Assembly (NCBI RefSeq): GCF_022539505.1
Contig: NC_061510.1
Span: 275,734,330-275,798,329, forward strand
Source: Lolium rigidum
Taxonomy: Eukaryota > Streptophyta > Magnoliopsida > Poales > Poaceae
DNA length: 64,000 nt
Reading direction: 5' to 3'
Of the stretch, positions 10,584-23,543 are shown piece by piece. A model generated the notes under the pieces. That model made no database searches. It was not told the DNA's origin and worked only from the letters and a program-made list of their open reading frames with translations. Within the stretch, counting starts at the first letter, position 1; the number at the start of each line of letters is the position of its first letter. A program made the translations under genes and the position numbers.

Positions 10584-13500
10584 TGTAACACCCCAACTTT
10601 TTGAAACAAATAAAAAACAATTTCCAATTAATCAATTTTGAGGGTTAACAAAAACTTTTCTATTTTAAAACCCTTTTCTGGTGTGTGAATGAATGAAATG
10701 CTTGTTAATGACATAAATGTGTGTTTTAAGTCTTTCAATTTGTTTCTAAGCCCTAACCATGCAAGTAGGAAACAAAGAGAAACAATTTAGAAATAAAATA
10801 AAATAAAAAGAGAAGCACATATAAGCCTATGGCTATAGTTAAAAATGAATGTCTATGCCATGTTTTAATTTGTTAGAGGATTTGAACACATTAATAAACC
10901 CTACCTAGTACTCACCCACTCAATTTCAAAGTGAAACAAAAAGAAATAAAAATAAATTAAAATCTTCCATAGAGCTAAATATGAGTATTTGGCCAATTTT
11001 CAAAATGGATCCTATGCCCTATCTTTTTGGTTAGCAATGCTTGAACACCTCTCTATATCATTATATCATCACACAACACCATTTGGAGCAAAGCAAAAGT
11101 CAAACAAATCAAAAGAAAAATGAAAAACCCTAGGGCATATGATAATGGTAAAATCTGCCATTTTTAATATCATACCCACTTTGATCCATTTTATTAAGAG
11201 TTTCTTAAACCAAACCTTGCCAAATCTTTGCCCCTCATCCAAGACATCATCAAGATGAACATTTTTTGTGTTGACCACATTGACCAAATCATTGACCATT
11301 GCTCACAATAGTCAATCCAAAATGCCACTTTAACACAAATTCTAGATTCCCCCAAATTATAAAATTTTCACAAATCAATTCCAAATCCCAAACCAATGCC
11401 ACACATTGCTGCCCAACATCATTTAGAACACATCCATCACGAAAATTGATCAAAATTCATCACACATGAGACCATAGCAAATAATCAAATTAATGCCATA
11501 GAGTACAACCACTATTCCAACAACTATTCACACCTCACCCTCTCTCTCTCTCTTTGAGCTCATCCATAGTACCTTGTACCTCCAACCACCCACCATGACA
11601 TCACTTAACTTTGACATCATCAACATGAACCAAGATAAGCCAAGTACATGGCCTATGTCACACACACTTTTGCATAAATAAAATATGACCACCCTAGACC
11701 CCTCTCACCATGCACACCATGTCTAATAGATGTCTCTCACTCCCCTGAACACTACCATATCAGAGTTGACCCAAGGCACCCACTTGCACCATCCACGCCC
11801 AGCACATGCCAGGATCGGCATGGACGCGCACGGTGACGTCCCAGAGCGCGACACCACTTCGCCCCGTCGCCTCCCACCCTCTCTCACTCTCTCCTTGCCC
11901 CTGCACGATCTCCTCGACGTCAGCAACACTGTAGACATGCTCACTGGCTCGCTAGAGCACTGTAGCCAACGCCACCGTCGCCGTCCTCCGCCACGGGTAC
12001 GCCAGACATGACGATCTCCTGCAAGCCTCCGTCAACCCCTGTCCTCGCCGTGACGCGCGATAGCACCGCCTCGACGTCGCCTACAGGACGCAACCACTCC
12101 CTTGCCCCTTCGCCGCCCGTAGCGCCATCGCCACCATGACCTGCTCCGCACCTCCACGGCCACCACTCGCCACTATAAAAGCATGCCGCCCCGAGACGAT
12201 TTCTTCACATCCTCGCGCTCCCCTCTTCTCACTCGCTCTCCTCGACCTCTTGCTGCACCACATTAGCCACCACGCCGCCGCAATTTGGCCGGAGTCCGCC
12301 ACTGCAGCAGCTCGACGAAGCCGACGATCCCGAGCACCCCTGGAGCCGCCGCGACCCTCCTTTTCGAATTATTCAATTTACTCACAGATGCTGTTTTCAA
12401 AATTGAATAGAATAAAATCCACCAAACCAAATTTGACAAATTTTATATATTTGGAAATAGTATCAAATTATCTACACAACCCCACTGGTCTCACCCTTAA
12501 ATTGTTTGTAGAATTAAAGTGACAAAAATAACAAGGCAGGGACTTTTGCAACTTCAAACAATTATTAAAAATCAACCAAAAATGCTTTTGAGTTGATTCC
12601 AACTCTCAAAAATCATATTTCACATGGTCTATCAGAATATATAAAAATATGACATAGTTGTTTGTATGATCATGGTCTAGATTTGAAAATGGCTCTAGGG
12701 CTAATTCTAGTCCATTTAAATTGATCTAAATAAATTATTAAATATTATGAGAGCTATTCTCTCATTTAAATCTTGTATCCAATAACTCAATATGAGGTAG
12801 GGACCATGGTCTATTAAATCTCATATTGAATTATTTGATGACCTTAAATAATTACTATGTTAGGATTAAATTGTATGAGGGAGCACCTCATTTAAATTAT
12901 TTTCCCAACTGATGATTATGAAGAAGTTGACCTTGGTCAACCTAAGTCATATAGTATTAATTAAGGGAATTAAATCTGAACCAGATTCAATGAGAGGAAA
13001 TTATTTCTCCAAAGAATTAAATAGCAACACTAAATAATATATTGTAATGAGAGGAAATTATTTTTATGAAAGAAGAAAACAAAGTCAACCAACATAATAA
13101 TAATGTTGTGATGCTAGCCTAGCTTGTGTGACTCATGTGTGTGCTTAGCCTAGTGCTTAAGTTTTGTTTGTGATGGTATGTATCGTATTCGTTTTTAGAC
13201 GCTAGTACCGAGGAGTATCCAGAGGAGGAGGAGGTCTACTTCCAAGGAGAAGAAGACCACTTTGATCAATACACCAACCAAGGCAAGCTAATATTCTTGC
13301 AAAGTGCAAAGCTCTACAAGAGCAAGGCATCACCACATTTTGCTTTATGCTTAATGAGCCTATCCCAAGTTTTTACTTACAAGCTTTATTGCTTTGTTTT
13401 ATCAAAATATTTTTTTTTGATTCATGATTCACTTGGTCTAGAGTAGAACAAGATCATCAAAGTTAGCCTATGGCAATCAAAGCTAGCTAGCACCCCTCAT

Positions 13501-14738
13501 GACTAGTTGCTAGTGCTAACAAATAAAATTAAATACTCTAGGTGGGAACAGGTGAAATGAAATGACTTTGAAAACGTTGGAATGATGATTCATTCTATTG
13601 AAAGATTTTGAAGGTGAATATGACTGGTGAATGACATGGTGAACTTTACAAAAACTGATGGTTGGGTTCGGATGCGATACCATTCCAATTTACAAGTACC
13701 CCCACAATACCCGATTATGGGTAGGGCTTAACTGGAAGTTTATGTGTCTTAGTATGGGTTCCCTCTAAACAAGCGTCATCGGGGTTATGCCGAAAGCTGC
13801 CTCTACAACAAAAGAAATGATGTGAAATGACGTGAAATGAGGTGAATGTCCGGCCCAAGCCCCAGTGCGGTTCCCGAGCTAACTGTCTGTCTTCACTGGG
13901 AGGCCAAGCTCATGGAGAGAGGTGCCTATACTAGGATATGTAAGTGAAAGGTTATGGTTGATGATCCACGTACCGAGTTACGATTATTCAGGGTTATCCT
14001 GACGGATGTAATCAAATGTTGTGGCACAAGTGTGCAACCTCTGAAGAGTGTAAAACTATTCGAATAGCAGCGTCCACGGTTAAGGACGGTTGGAAAGGCC
14101 ATACTGTTCCGTCATCAGAACTTTTCAAAAATGTGACATGTGAAGGGTGACTTATGACTTGAACTTGAAAAGTGAATGGTGAATTTGACTTGAATTACAA
14201 CAAAGTTGTGGGAATGACACTAATGTTCCCACTTGAGTTAGTTAGCAAATGAAGAGGCTTTTATTAAATGTTTGTGAACTAAAATTGGCTTTATGCAAAT
14301 AACCTTAGAGCTTAGCACCCACTTACTATAGTTGATAGTGCTTACACTAGTATTAGTTTGCGAGTACTTTAAAGTACTCATGGCTTTGTCCCTAGCTATT
14401 CAAATGGCCAGACTATGAAGGAGAACAGCAGTACGAGGAAGATTGACAGCAGGACGTCTATGACAACTAGGACCACTCCTGACGTCAATAGTTTCCTGTG
14501 GAACAGATGGACCACGACCGCTACTACTTCGTTTCCGCTATGTGTTTTGTAATAGGATCTCTAGATCCGCTATGATGTATTAAGACTGGATCATGTGATC
14601 CTTTGTTGTAAGACGATTATGTGTTGTAATGAATGATGTGTTGTGATATCAATCTATTATGTCTCGCAAAAACAATATTCCCGGGATTGCGATGAATGGC
14701 ATAATAGGCATCTGGACTTAAAAATCCGGGTGTTGACA
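10584..14738 (+). mobile_element. Element X: LTR copy 2, complete
   Basis: A 4155-bp LTR from TGTAACACCCC to GTGTTGACA. It contains a CT microsatellite (about 11537-11554), a GC-rich block with a sense TATA box (TATAAAA, 12174-12180) and a pyrimidine-rich presumed leader. Compared with copy 3 it lacks about 330 bp after the leader (junction near 12364, between CCCTCCTT and TTCGAATT). The exon-like stretch near 13200-13290 (EEYPEEEEVYFQGEED in one frame) has no homology I recognise. Confidence 0.85.
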
Positions 14739-15435
14739 AGTTGGTATCAGAGCCATTGTTTGACCTTAGGAGACCCTAGTTAGAATGGACGTCTGAAAAA
14801 CTTAGTTTCCAAAACAAATGAAGGGAATATTTATGAAAACTTATTCTCACTCTTATCCTTGAGATCTTTTCAAAATGAGAAATCCATGCTCTACTATTTC
14901 TTGAGATTCTACCTAAAATTTTGCACACTTGATCCCTTTAGTAGAACTCACACCTACGCAAGAGAGCACTAGTGTGAGTTTGGTATTAGGATTCCCTTGT
15001 ATCGTAGAGCGAATGAATGGTTCTTCAAACCAACGGTGTGTTAGATCTGTAATGTGTGATGTTTGGTATGAATGAAAAAGTGTTGTTGGTTTTTACCCCC
15101 TCAACGCTACTCAAGTTTTGAAACTTTTCAAATTCTTATCCAAACAAACCTTAGAAAAATTCCCTCTCATCTTGTGACTTGCTATGAGTGTCCCAAGAAA
15201 TTGATGAAGACAGCCCCCAATACCACTGCCCCTGCCCAGCAACAGCGCCGTGTCTCAACTGGATGGAACCCGAACAACCGCAACGGTCGTTACTACCGCA
15301 TGAATGCAACAGAAGCACAAGAAGCACCTCAGGCCATGCCAAGTATGTCTCCTTTTAATCCAATTGCTCAATCTCTCTTAGAAACCTAACTTTTCTTAAA
15401 ATCTCGGGACGAGATTTGTTTAAGGGGGAAGGGTT
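14739..15435 (+). mobile_element. Element X: internal region, copy 2
   Basis: 697 bp, the same length as copy 1 and nearly identical, with the same primer-binding site, gag relic (15072-15389), hairpin (15399-15417) and polypurine tract. It is followed directly by LTR copy 3. Confidence 0.85.
15072..15389 (+). pseudogene. X gag C-terminal relic, copy 2
   Basis: Second copy of the 105-residue frame described for copy 1. It ends SLLET at the same place relative to the polypurine tract. Confidence 0.6.
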
Positions 15436-15497
15436 TGTAACACCCCAACTTTTTGAAACAAATAAAAAACAATTTCCAATTAATCAATTTTGAGGGT

Positions 15498-16973
15498 TGA
15501 TGTCTACGGGTGCTTCTATTCTTGTAGACAATGTTGGGCCTCCAAGAGCAGAGGTTTGTAGAACAGCAGCAAGTTTCCCTTAAGTGGATCACCCAAGGTT
15601 TATCGAACTCAGGGAGGAAGAGGTCAAAGATATCCCTCTCAAGCAACCCTGCAATCACGATACAAGAAGTCTCTTGTGTCCCCAACACACGTAATACACT
15701 TGTCAGATGTATAGGTACACTAGTTCGGCGAAGAGATAGTGAAATACAAGTGGTATGAATGAATATGAGCGAGTAGTAACGGCGCCGAGAAAAGTGCTTG
15801 CTGGCGTGCGGTTGATGGTAGTAATATTGCAGGAAGTAAAGATGCGGTAAAACGATAAACAAGCGATGATTGCGGTATTTGGAAACAAGGCCCGGGGATC
15901 ATACTTTCACTAGTGGACACTCTCAACATTGTAATCATAAAGGAATATAAATAAGCACTTCACTATGCTACTCCGAATTACTCTACGGCAAGATAACGAA
16001 CACTAATTCATCATGTAGGCAAACCTTAAAGATGCATTCCCAAGTACTAATGAACACCCCACGCTGTCACTTTGAGCATTCATAGGAGGTACTAACACAC
16101 CACAATTTCATAGAGACATCCAACTCAAATCATAACTCAGCGAATAAGTATTCTGTGAAATATAGCCTAAGAGACCCACACGGTGCACAAACTGTCACCT
16201 TTACACACGTGGGACAAGGAGTCTCCGGAGATCACATAAGTAAAATCCACTTGAATAGCATAATGACATCTAGATTACAAACTCATCATATGGATCTCAA
16301 TCATGTAAAGCAGCTCATGAGATCATTGTATTGAAGTACATAGGAGAGAGATTAACCACATAGCTACCGGTACAGCCCATAGCCTCGATGGAGAACTACT
16401 CCCTCCTCATGGGAGACAACAGCGTTGATGAAGATGACGGTGGTGTTGATGGAGAAGCCTTCCGGGGGCACTTCCCCGTCCGGCGGCGTGCGGGAACGGA
16501 GACTCCTGTCCCCCAGATCTTGGCTTCGCGATGGCGGCGGCTCTGGAAGGTTTCTCGTACCGTGGCTTTTCCGTATCGAAGATTTAGGTCAGGGACCTTT
16601 ATATAGGCGAAGAGGCGGAGTCGGAAGGCTGACGAGGCGATGACACAATAGGGGGGCGGGGCCCACCCCTGGCCGCGCCAGCATGGTGTGTGGGGCCCCT
16701 GGGCCTCCCCTCTGGTGGCTCTCGGGTGTTCTGGAAGCTTCGTGGAAAAATAGGATGCTGGGCATTGATTTCGTCCGATTCCGAGAATATTTCCTTACTA
16801 GGATTTCTGAAACCAAAATCAGCAGAAAACAGCAACTGGCCCTTCAGCATCTCGTCAATAGGTTAGTTCCGGAAAACGCATCAAAACGATATAAAGCGTG
16901 AACAAAACATGTAGGTATTGTCATAAAACAAGCATGGAACATAAGAAATTATAGATACGTTTGAGACGTATCA
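15498..16973 (-). repeat. F2 3' LTR
   Basis: On the minus strand it starts TGATACGTCTCAAACG at 16973. Near its far end TGTCTAC and GTAGACA (about 15500-15530) form a 7-bp inverted repeat. Confidence 0.88.
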
Positions 16974-18266
16974 AGCATCCCCAAGCTTAGTTCCTACTCG
17001 CCCTCGAGTAGGTAAACGATAACAAGGATAATTTCTGAAGTGACATGCTATCATAATCTTGATCAATACTATTATAAAGCATAAGAGATGAATGCAGCGA
17101 TTCAAAGCAATGGTAAAGACAATGATTAAACAACTGAATCATATAGCAAAGACTTTTCATGAATAGTACTTTCAAGACAAGCATCAATAAGACTTGCATA
17201 ATAGTTAACTCATAAAGCAATAAATTCTTAGTAAAAGCATTGAAGCAACACAAAGGAAGATATAAGTTTCAGCAATTGCTTTCAACTTGTAACATGTATA
17301 TCTCATGGATAGTTGTCAACATAAAGCAATATAACAAGTGCAATAGGTAAACATGTAAGAATCAATGCACACAGTTGACACAAGTGTTTGCTTCTGAGAT
17401 AGAAATAAGTAGGTAAACTGACTCAACATAAAGTAAAAGAAAGGCCCTTCGCAGAGGAAGCGAGGATTAAATCATGTGCTAGAGCTTTTTAAGTTTTGAA
17501 ATCATATAAAGAGCATAAAAGTAAAGTTTTGAGAGGTGTTTGTTATTGTCAACGAATGGTAATGGGTACTCTAACTACCTTATCAACCAGACTTTCAAGA
17601 GCGGCTCCCATGAAGGACGTTATCTCTACCAGCAAGGTAGATCATCCCTCTTCTCTTTTGTTTACACATGTATTTTAGTTCCATTATTTATGGATGACAC
17701 TCCTCCCAACCTTTTGCTTACACAAGCCATAGCTAACCGAATCCTCGGGTGCCTTCCATCGTTCACATACCATGAAGGAGTGTCTATTTGCAAAATTAAG
17801 TTGCTTACTGATAGATCAGGGAAAAGCATGTGAAGAGAATTATTAATGCAAGTTAATTAATTGGGGCTGGGAACCCCGCTGCCAGCTCTTTTTGCAAAGT
17901 TATTGGATAAGCGGATGAAGCCACTAGTCCATTGTGAAAGTCTGTCAAAAGTAAATGACAAGATCGAAAGATAAAACACCACATACTTCCTCATGAGCTA
18001 TAAAACATTGACACAAATAAGAGATAATAGCTTTTGAATTGTTTAAAGGTAGCACATGAAGTATTTGCTTGGAATGGCAGAGAAATACCATGTGGTAGGT
18101 AGGTATGGTGGACACAAATGGCATAGTTTTTGGCTCAACGATTTGGATGCACGAGAAGAATTCCCTCTCAGTACAAGGCTAGGCTAGCAAGGTTGTTTGA
18201 AGCAAACTCAAGTATAAAACGGTGCAGCAAAGCTTACATATGAACATATGGCAAGCATTATAAGAC
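16974..18266 (-). mobile_element. F2 internal, 3' portion
   Basis: Non-coding. It holds the polypurine tract (reverse, GCATCCCCAAGCTTAG) and a hairpin at 16993-17012. Interrupted at 18266 by E; AAGAC (18262-18266) is E's duplicated target. Confidence 0.8.
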
Positions 18267-19441
18267 TGTTATCACCAGGATTTGACCGAGTCAGAGGTGG
18301 GCCGCAATAAAGATGGGCTTAAGGAAATATACATGGAGAATTATGTGAATCGGCCTGTTGAACCAAGTTGGGTTTAATTGCCCTTGTATCTGTAAAATAT
18401 TAGATCGCATCTTAGTTTAGAAAGTAGAATCTTACTCGTGCACGGTTTGGTGCACGCCCACATTAGAAAGTCCCCTGGACTATAAATATGTACCTAGGGT
18501 TTATGGAATAAACAAGAACTCACGTTCAACCCAAAACAAACCAATCTCGGCGCATCGCCAACTCCTTCGTCTCGAGGGTTTCTATCAGGTAAGCGACATG
18601 CTGCCTAGATCGCATCTTGCGATCTAGGCAGCACTAAGCCCCACGTTGTTCATGCGTTGCTCGTACTTGAAGCGCTTTTGATGGCGAGCAACGTAGTTAT
18701 CATAGATGTGTTAGGGTTAGCATTGTTCTTCGTTTAAGCATGCTTACGTAGTGCAACCCTTGCATATCTAGCCGCCCTCACACCTATCTCGGGTGTGGGG
18801 CGGCACCCGCTTGATCATTATTTAGTAGATCTGATCCGTTACGATTGCTCCTTGTTCCACAAGGATTAGTTTAATATCTGCAATAGTTAGGCCTTACAAA
18901 GGGGGAGGATCCGGTGGCACGTAGGGTGGCGTTCGCAAGTCCTAAACGGGATGTTCCGAGGATCAACTTCATGTTGGTTTTTAGGCCTTGTTTAGGGTCG
19001 GCTTACGAGCACCGTGCGTGGCCGCGAGGCCCAACCCGGAGTAGGATGATCCGATTATGCGGTGAAAACCCTAAATCGTCGTAGATCTCATTAGCTTTAT
19101 CTTGATCAAGCAGGACCACCAAGTATTCGTGCACCCCGTACGAATCATGGGTGGATCGGCTCTTTGAGCCGATTCACGGGATAACTCGAGAGCCGATCGA
19201 GGCTCGTATTTAATGTTTACATGTATGCCCTGCGGAGAAACTAAGCGAGGCATCCCCATCACCTTCCCGACCGGGTATAGGTCAGGTGGCACGCCCTTGC
19301 ACCTCGCATCGCCGCGTGTGACCGGAAGAGCATTGCGGGCCGTCGCTCGGAGGGGTCTCGGCCAGCCGCAGCTCTAGGCTCTTCCCCGGCTCTACGGTGT
19401 TGACAAGGCCGCTGCCCGCCGGTGGGTTTTGGCAGTCAACA
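18267..19441 (+). repeat. E 5' LTR
   Basis: Starts TGTTATCACC, ends GTCAACA. TATA box TATAAAT at 18481-18487. A hairpin with 14-bp arms lies at 18601-18631 in the presumed leader, and a second one (GUG-AUCGGCUC core) at 19151-19177. Confidence 0.9.
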
Positions 19442-19445
19442 CATT

Positions 19446-19463
19446 CTGGCACGCCCGGTGGGA
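19446..19463 (+). other. E primer-binding site
   Basis: TGGCACGCCCGGTGGGAC lies four bases after the LTR end, the usual place for a tRNA primer site. The tRNA is not assigned. Confidence 0.65.
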
Positions 19464-19502
19464 CAAACGTCTACATCAACCACATCGCCATCTACATCTG
19501 AG

Positions 19503-21332
19503 ATGGCGGACGGCACGCCAGTCACGTGCGATGAGATCAAAGCCATCCTCGAAGCCGAACTCATCGGCTCTTCCCACCGAACCCACTCCCATGGCGTCAG
19601 GTGGAGGGGTTCCACGCCCGAAGGCGCACTCGATGGGATAGATCTCTCCACCCCGTCGGAGGAGCGCACCGGGTCGGCCGAAGCATGGGGATCCGCCCAA
19701 GGAGCTCGAAGGAAACATGACGGGATCAAGGCAACCCTTGGAGCCGAACTCATCGGCTCCTCTGAGAAGACCCGGCCGCACAATATCAAGCTCGGTAGAG
19801 GCCCACGGCCGGGGCCCGGTGTCGACACGGTGGATCTCAGCCACTCCATAGGTCAGCCAAAGTTTTCCTTTGGTGTCAATATGGCAGGGTCTGCAAGCCG
19901 CCATGACAAAGAGAAAACGAAAGCAGCCACTCCGTGGCAAGGATGAAGAGGGGGCCGATCCGCGCGACCAACCCCAAGATGAGGACAGGCGGTACCTGGC
20001 AAGGGAGGGGATAAGAAGCATGCGGTATCAACGCCCACTCTCCGAGCACCTCCTCAACAAATACGAGCAACACCACGACCGACGTCGGCGCTACGACGTA
20101 GATGATGAAAGGAATTTTCGGTCTGATGCCGAGGTCAGAAGGTACCGCCAACATGGTAGAAGCAACGACGGGTACGATCGTCGCGCCGAAGGAAGGCCAA
20201 GGGGGCAGGGTGACATGGATAGGCACCGGGACTGCCCGTTCTTCAAACATTGCTTGGGACTCGGGAATGAGCCGATTGCCAACAATCGAGGACCGCCCGA
20301 GAATGCAAACAAAGGAAGAAGGGTGCCGCTAACGTGTCTGTGTTCAGCCGTCTAGGGCCTTTCCCGCCTCGGAACAAGCATGCTGAGTCCGCTCAGGTGG
20401 AAGATCTCGAGGAGCTAGAGGACGGTGGTGAAGAATACAAATATCATCGGCCCAGGTGGTGCCCTGATGGGCTCAGCTGTTCCCAGAAGCGAAGAGTTCA
20501 GCGTCTGCGTGGGTTGGAAGAAGCTGAAAGATTATACCTGCGCACGCTAAGGAAGGCACGGCCTGATCTGGCCGCCAAAATTCGGCGAACCCTGGACAAG
20601 GAAGGTCAGCCACAAAGAAAAGAGTGGCGCCCCGAACAGAGAAAAGCCGATGATGAAACATCGGCTGGCACAAATATGGTGTTTATCCTCCCTTCGGAGT
20701 TCAGTGCTCCAAGATTAGATGAGACATCCGTGGCACAACTTGACTGCGGCCCACGGCCGGTTATCTTTGAGAAGCCACGGGAAAGGAGCTACGAGCATCC
20801 GAAGGCCCCGTACTTACGAGGATATATCGATGGGAGGCCTGTAAATAAGATGCTTGGTGGACACCGGAGCGGCGATTAACATCATGCCGTACTCTATGCT
20901 ACGTCGGTCCGGGACGCTCGAGTTCGGATCTAATCAAGACTAACGTGACGTTGAGCGACTTCAACGGCCAAGCGTCCGAGGCACAAGGAGTTCGAACGTG
21001 GATCCGACCGTAGGAAGAAAAACTATCCCTACGACGTTCTTCATCGTCGATAGCACGAGCGAGTTATGCTTCGTGTTGCTCGGGAAGAGATTGGATCCAC
21101 GCCAAGCTGCTGCATTCCCTCCACGATGCACCAATGCATAATACGGTGGGATGGTGATGAGGTAGAGGTCGTCCGGGCCGATGACTCGGCCGAAGTTTCA
21201 ACGGCTGGCATGAACGCATGGGAAGCAGCAGGCCAAGAACCCCTCTCAGGCATCAACTTGGACGACTGCGAGCGCATCGATGTGACAAAGGGAAGGGTTA
21301 AGCTAGTTTTATCCATGGGCCTGACCATGTAG
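19503..21332 (+). pseudogene. E gag-protease, interrupted by small indels
   Basis: Coding starts at ATG 19503. The N-terminal part contains a duplicated unit (IKAILEAELIGSS and IKATLGAELIGSS). It continues through a basic Asp/Arg-rich stretch and a Cys/His segment near 20230-20305 (DCPFFKHC), then a conserved linker (RPRWCPDGLSCSQKRRVQRL, about 20440-20510) and an aspartic protease with the catalytic DTG at 20860-20868, ending at TAG 21330-21332. There is no RT. Reading is broken at 20253-20256 (CTTG), 20298-20301 (CGAG), 20853-20856 (CTTG), 20908-20911 (TCCG), 21060-21063 (CGAG) and 21069-21073 (CTTCG). All sit where related sequences would have CTG or CAG, so the gene may be intact in the real genome. 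Confidence 0.75.
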
Positions 21333-23019
21333 TTGAAGCCAAGCGATGTGCAACTTGGCGAGGCTGATCCTTGTGATCGGCCCCAAGGGTCTATGAAGGA
21401 ACATTACAAAACCTTCACCGAGCAAACAACGTGGAGGCCGATTCCAGTAATCGGCCGTGAATATCCTCACCATCCATACTGCCTGGGTTCAACATATGAT
21501 CCAACAGAGCCGATATCATCAATTCTCTTGACAGAATCGGCTCGGGGGGCGCCCAAGTGGATAAAACACGAGGATATGCAGTAGAAGTGTCCCATCCTGT
21601 GGCGATGGGTATTGGAGTATGGGGGCTGATACACAAATCGGCCGGAGGAAATTCAAAATTTTTTAAGCACAGCCGATGTGCAGACATCGACTTAAGGATC
21701 AATGGAGCGTGAAATGGGTCTTCCTTTCAAGGACCCCTAATTCTCATTGGCAAGCCTTCAAGATCGGCGGCATTAGCGAGGTTTGAGGGTCGTGGCTCTG
21801 ATTAAACGGCAAGTCAGGGTAGGGATGAGCCTTCCTAAGACTGCGAGAACAGCCGATGACGAAGCAATCGGCTGCGACGTTTTGACCAAGATGGTGACTT
21901 AGTAGTTGTCACTTCTAGGGGGTGTTACGTCCAGAATTTGGAGGGCATCGAGAGATTCAAAGACACCCCCACCGGGAGGCGTCCCGACCTGCCGCAGAGA
22001 CGAAGAGCCGATAGTTGTTGGAGTCGGCTGATGCTGCATTACAAGTTGGAAGCCGAGGGTGACCGATGTGGTCGGCTCACTGTTATTCTCGCCCGACTGA
22101 GGCCCGGGGGGCAGCTTGCCCCGAAGGATCCTTTGCTACGCGGACCAATTTCGTTGGAATCGGCTAACTCTGCATCACAACTGGCCTGAGGAATGGTGCT
22201 GATGTTACGGAATTATCAGTTTCAATATGTAAGACGATTCAGCGACAAGCCGACAAGCCCAGGACTATGTTGAGGGCACCTACTCAACATCAGATTAGTA
22301 GCCTGCTGAATCGGCTGTATAGACTGTCAGCGGATGAAAGGTGGTCCACTCTCGGACGTGGTCGAGCCCAGGCCTGTTTGCCTGAATTGTTGGTCTTCAT
22401 CATTGTCTCTACCCCGGCTGAGGCTCGGGGGGGGCAACTTGCCGCGAGAGGTCCTTTGCTATAAGAAGGCCGAGTTCGCTAAAATCGGTTGGCTCTGCGT
22501 CTCAGTTTGATTTGGAGCAATGGTTGCTGAAAGAGAACAGAGCAGGATTATACAGAGCAGGATTATAAAACGTTACTACAGAGGTAATGCCTGTCCTGCG
22601 CGAAGTGGCAGCTTCGGCGTTTAAATTGATCCGGCAACGATCTTAGGGCGCTTCTAGAGACAAAGAGGATCCGGAAGGGAAGGATGTGGCGGAAGAATGT
22701 CCGAAGGCCTAGGGTTTGCACGCTTATGGTCGGGCCTGGTTTGACCAGGAGCTTGGGTCCGGATGAATCTATCACAAAATTTGTCGTGAGAGACCGATGC
22801 GACGCCATCGGCTTATTGGGCATTAACCAGATTGGCAATCGGTAGAATCAGTGCGAAAGACAATCGGCTAAATTATCATAAAGGGAATCGGCAAAATCAA
22901 ATTGGGGAATTTCTTCATTGATAAACCAGATTTCTTACATAGAAGAGCTGATTGCTCTCAAAAGAAGGTACTAGGGGGTACATTGCCCCGTCTACTACTG
23001 CTGGCCCTATGCTAAGATC
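21333..23019 (+). mobile_element. E non-coding region with AGCCGAT stem-loops
   Basis: No RT, RNase H or integrase is found where pol should be. About 20 copies of the core CCGAT/ATCGG lie in 1.6 kb, many as paired arms of short hairpins. Two imperfect copies of a roughly 330-bp unit (about 22000-22190 and 22310-22510) share GAGGC(C/T)CGGGGGG, a CCTTTGCTA motif and TCGGCT. Confidence 0.7.
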
Positions 23020-23543
23020 CTATCTAGGGGCCGTTGCTGCCCTCGTCATCGTCTTCGCCGCCGGCTGCCGGCGCTGCTCCCGGCCGGCTCGTCGTCGGCT
23101 GCTCCGGCGGCCGCCGGCGGGGCCTTCGTTGTCTTCGTCCTCCTCGTCGTCGTCGTCGCCGTCGCCGTCGAAGTCACTCAGATTCCCCGGCCAGGGGCAA
23201 TGGCGCTTGGCCGGCGGCTCGTCGGGAGGCTATCGTCGCTGTCCTCCTCTTCTTCCTCCTCCTCCGCCTCCTCGGAGGTGGTGGGGTTTACCCAGGAGGA
23301 ACGATCGCTATCGCTCTCCTCCTCCGATTCCCCGGCAGCAAGGAAGCGGAGGTCGCTCTCCCCGTCGGTCAAGGATTTGTCATCCTCGGACCGGACGAGG
23401 GAGTCATGGTCCTCTTTGTCCCACTTCGTTGGGGCGAGGATATCGTACGCCGCCTGCGTGCCCCACGAGGGCGTCGACTCTCGGATGGGAGAGGACACGT
23501 AGGAAAGATCCGATGAAGAAGAAGAGGAAGAGGAAGAAGACAT
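23020..23543 (-). CDS. Antisense acidic ORF in element E
   Basis: On the strand opposite to gag, ATG at 23543 opens a 121-codon frame with a serine run at the N-terminus, a middle segment (SPIRESTPSWGTQAAYDIL) and long Glu/Asp-rich stretches. It stops at 23178. A one-base shift there would continue into more Asp/Glu and then an Arg-rich tail to TAG at 23020-23022. The region upstream on this strand (23544-23776) is C/T-rich just before the ATG, like a plant 5' leader. No known domain. Antisense extra ORFs of unknown function occur at this place in Tat-lineage elements; whether this one is translated is unknown. Confidence 0.55.

Noticed and set aside
13190..13300. Exon-like Glu-rich stretch in X LTR (also near 38210)
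   Set aside because: Short, no family recognised, and no independent evidence of splicing; kept as a remark only.
20645..22811. CRISPR-like array in E
   Set aside because: Core motifs are irregularly spaced, in both orientations, and in a plant genome; they are hairpin arms, not direct repeats with spacers.
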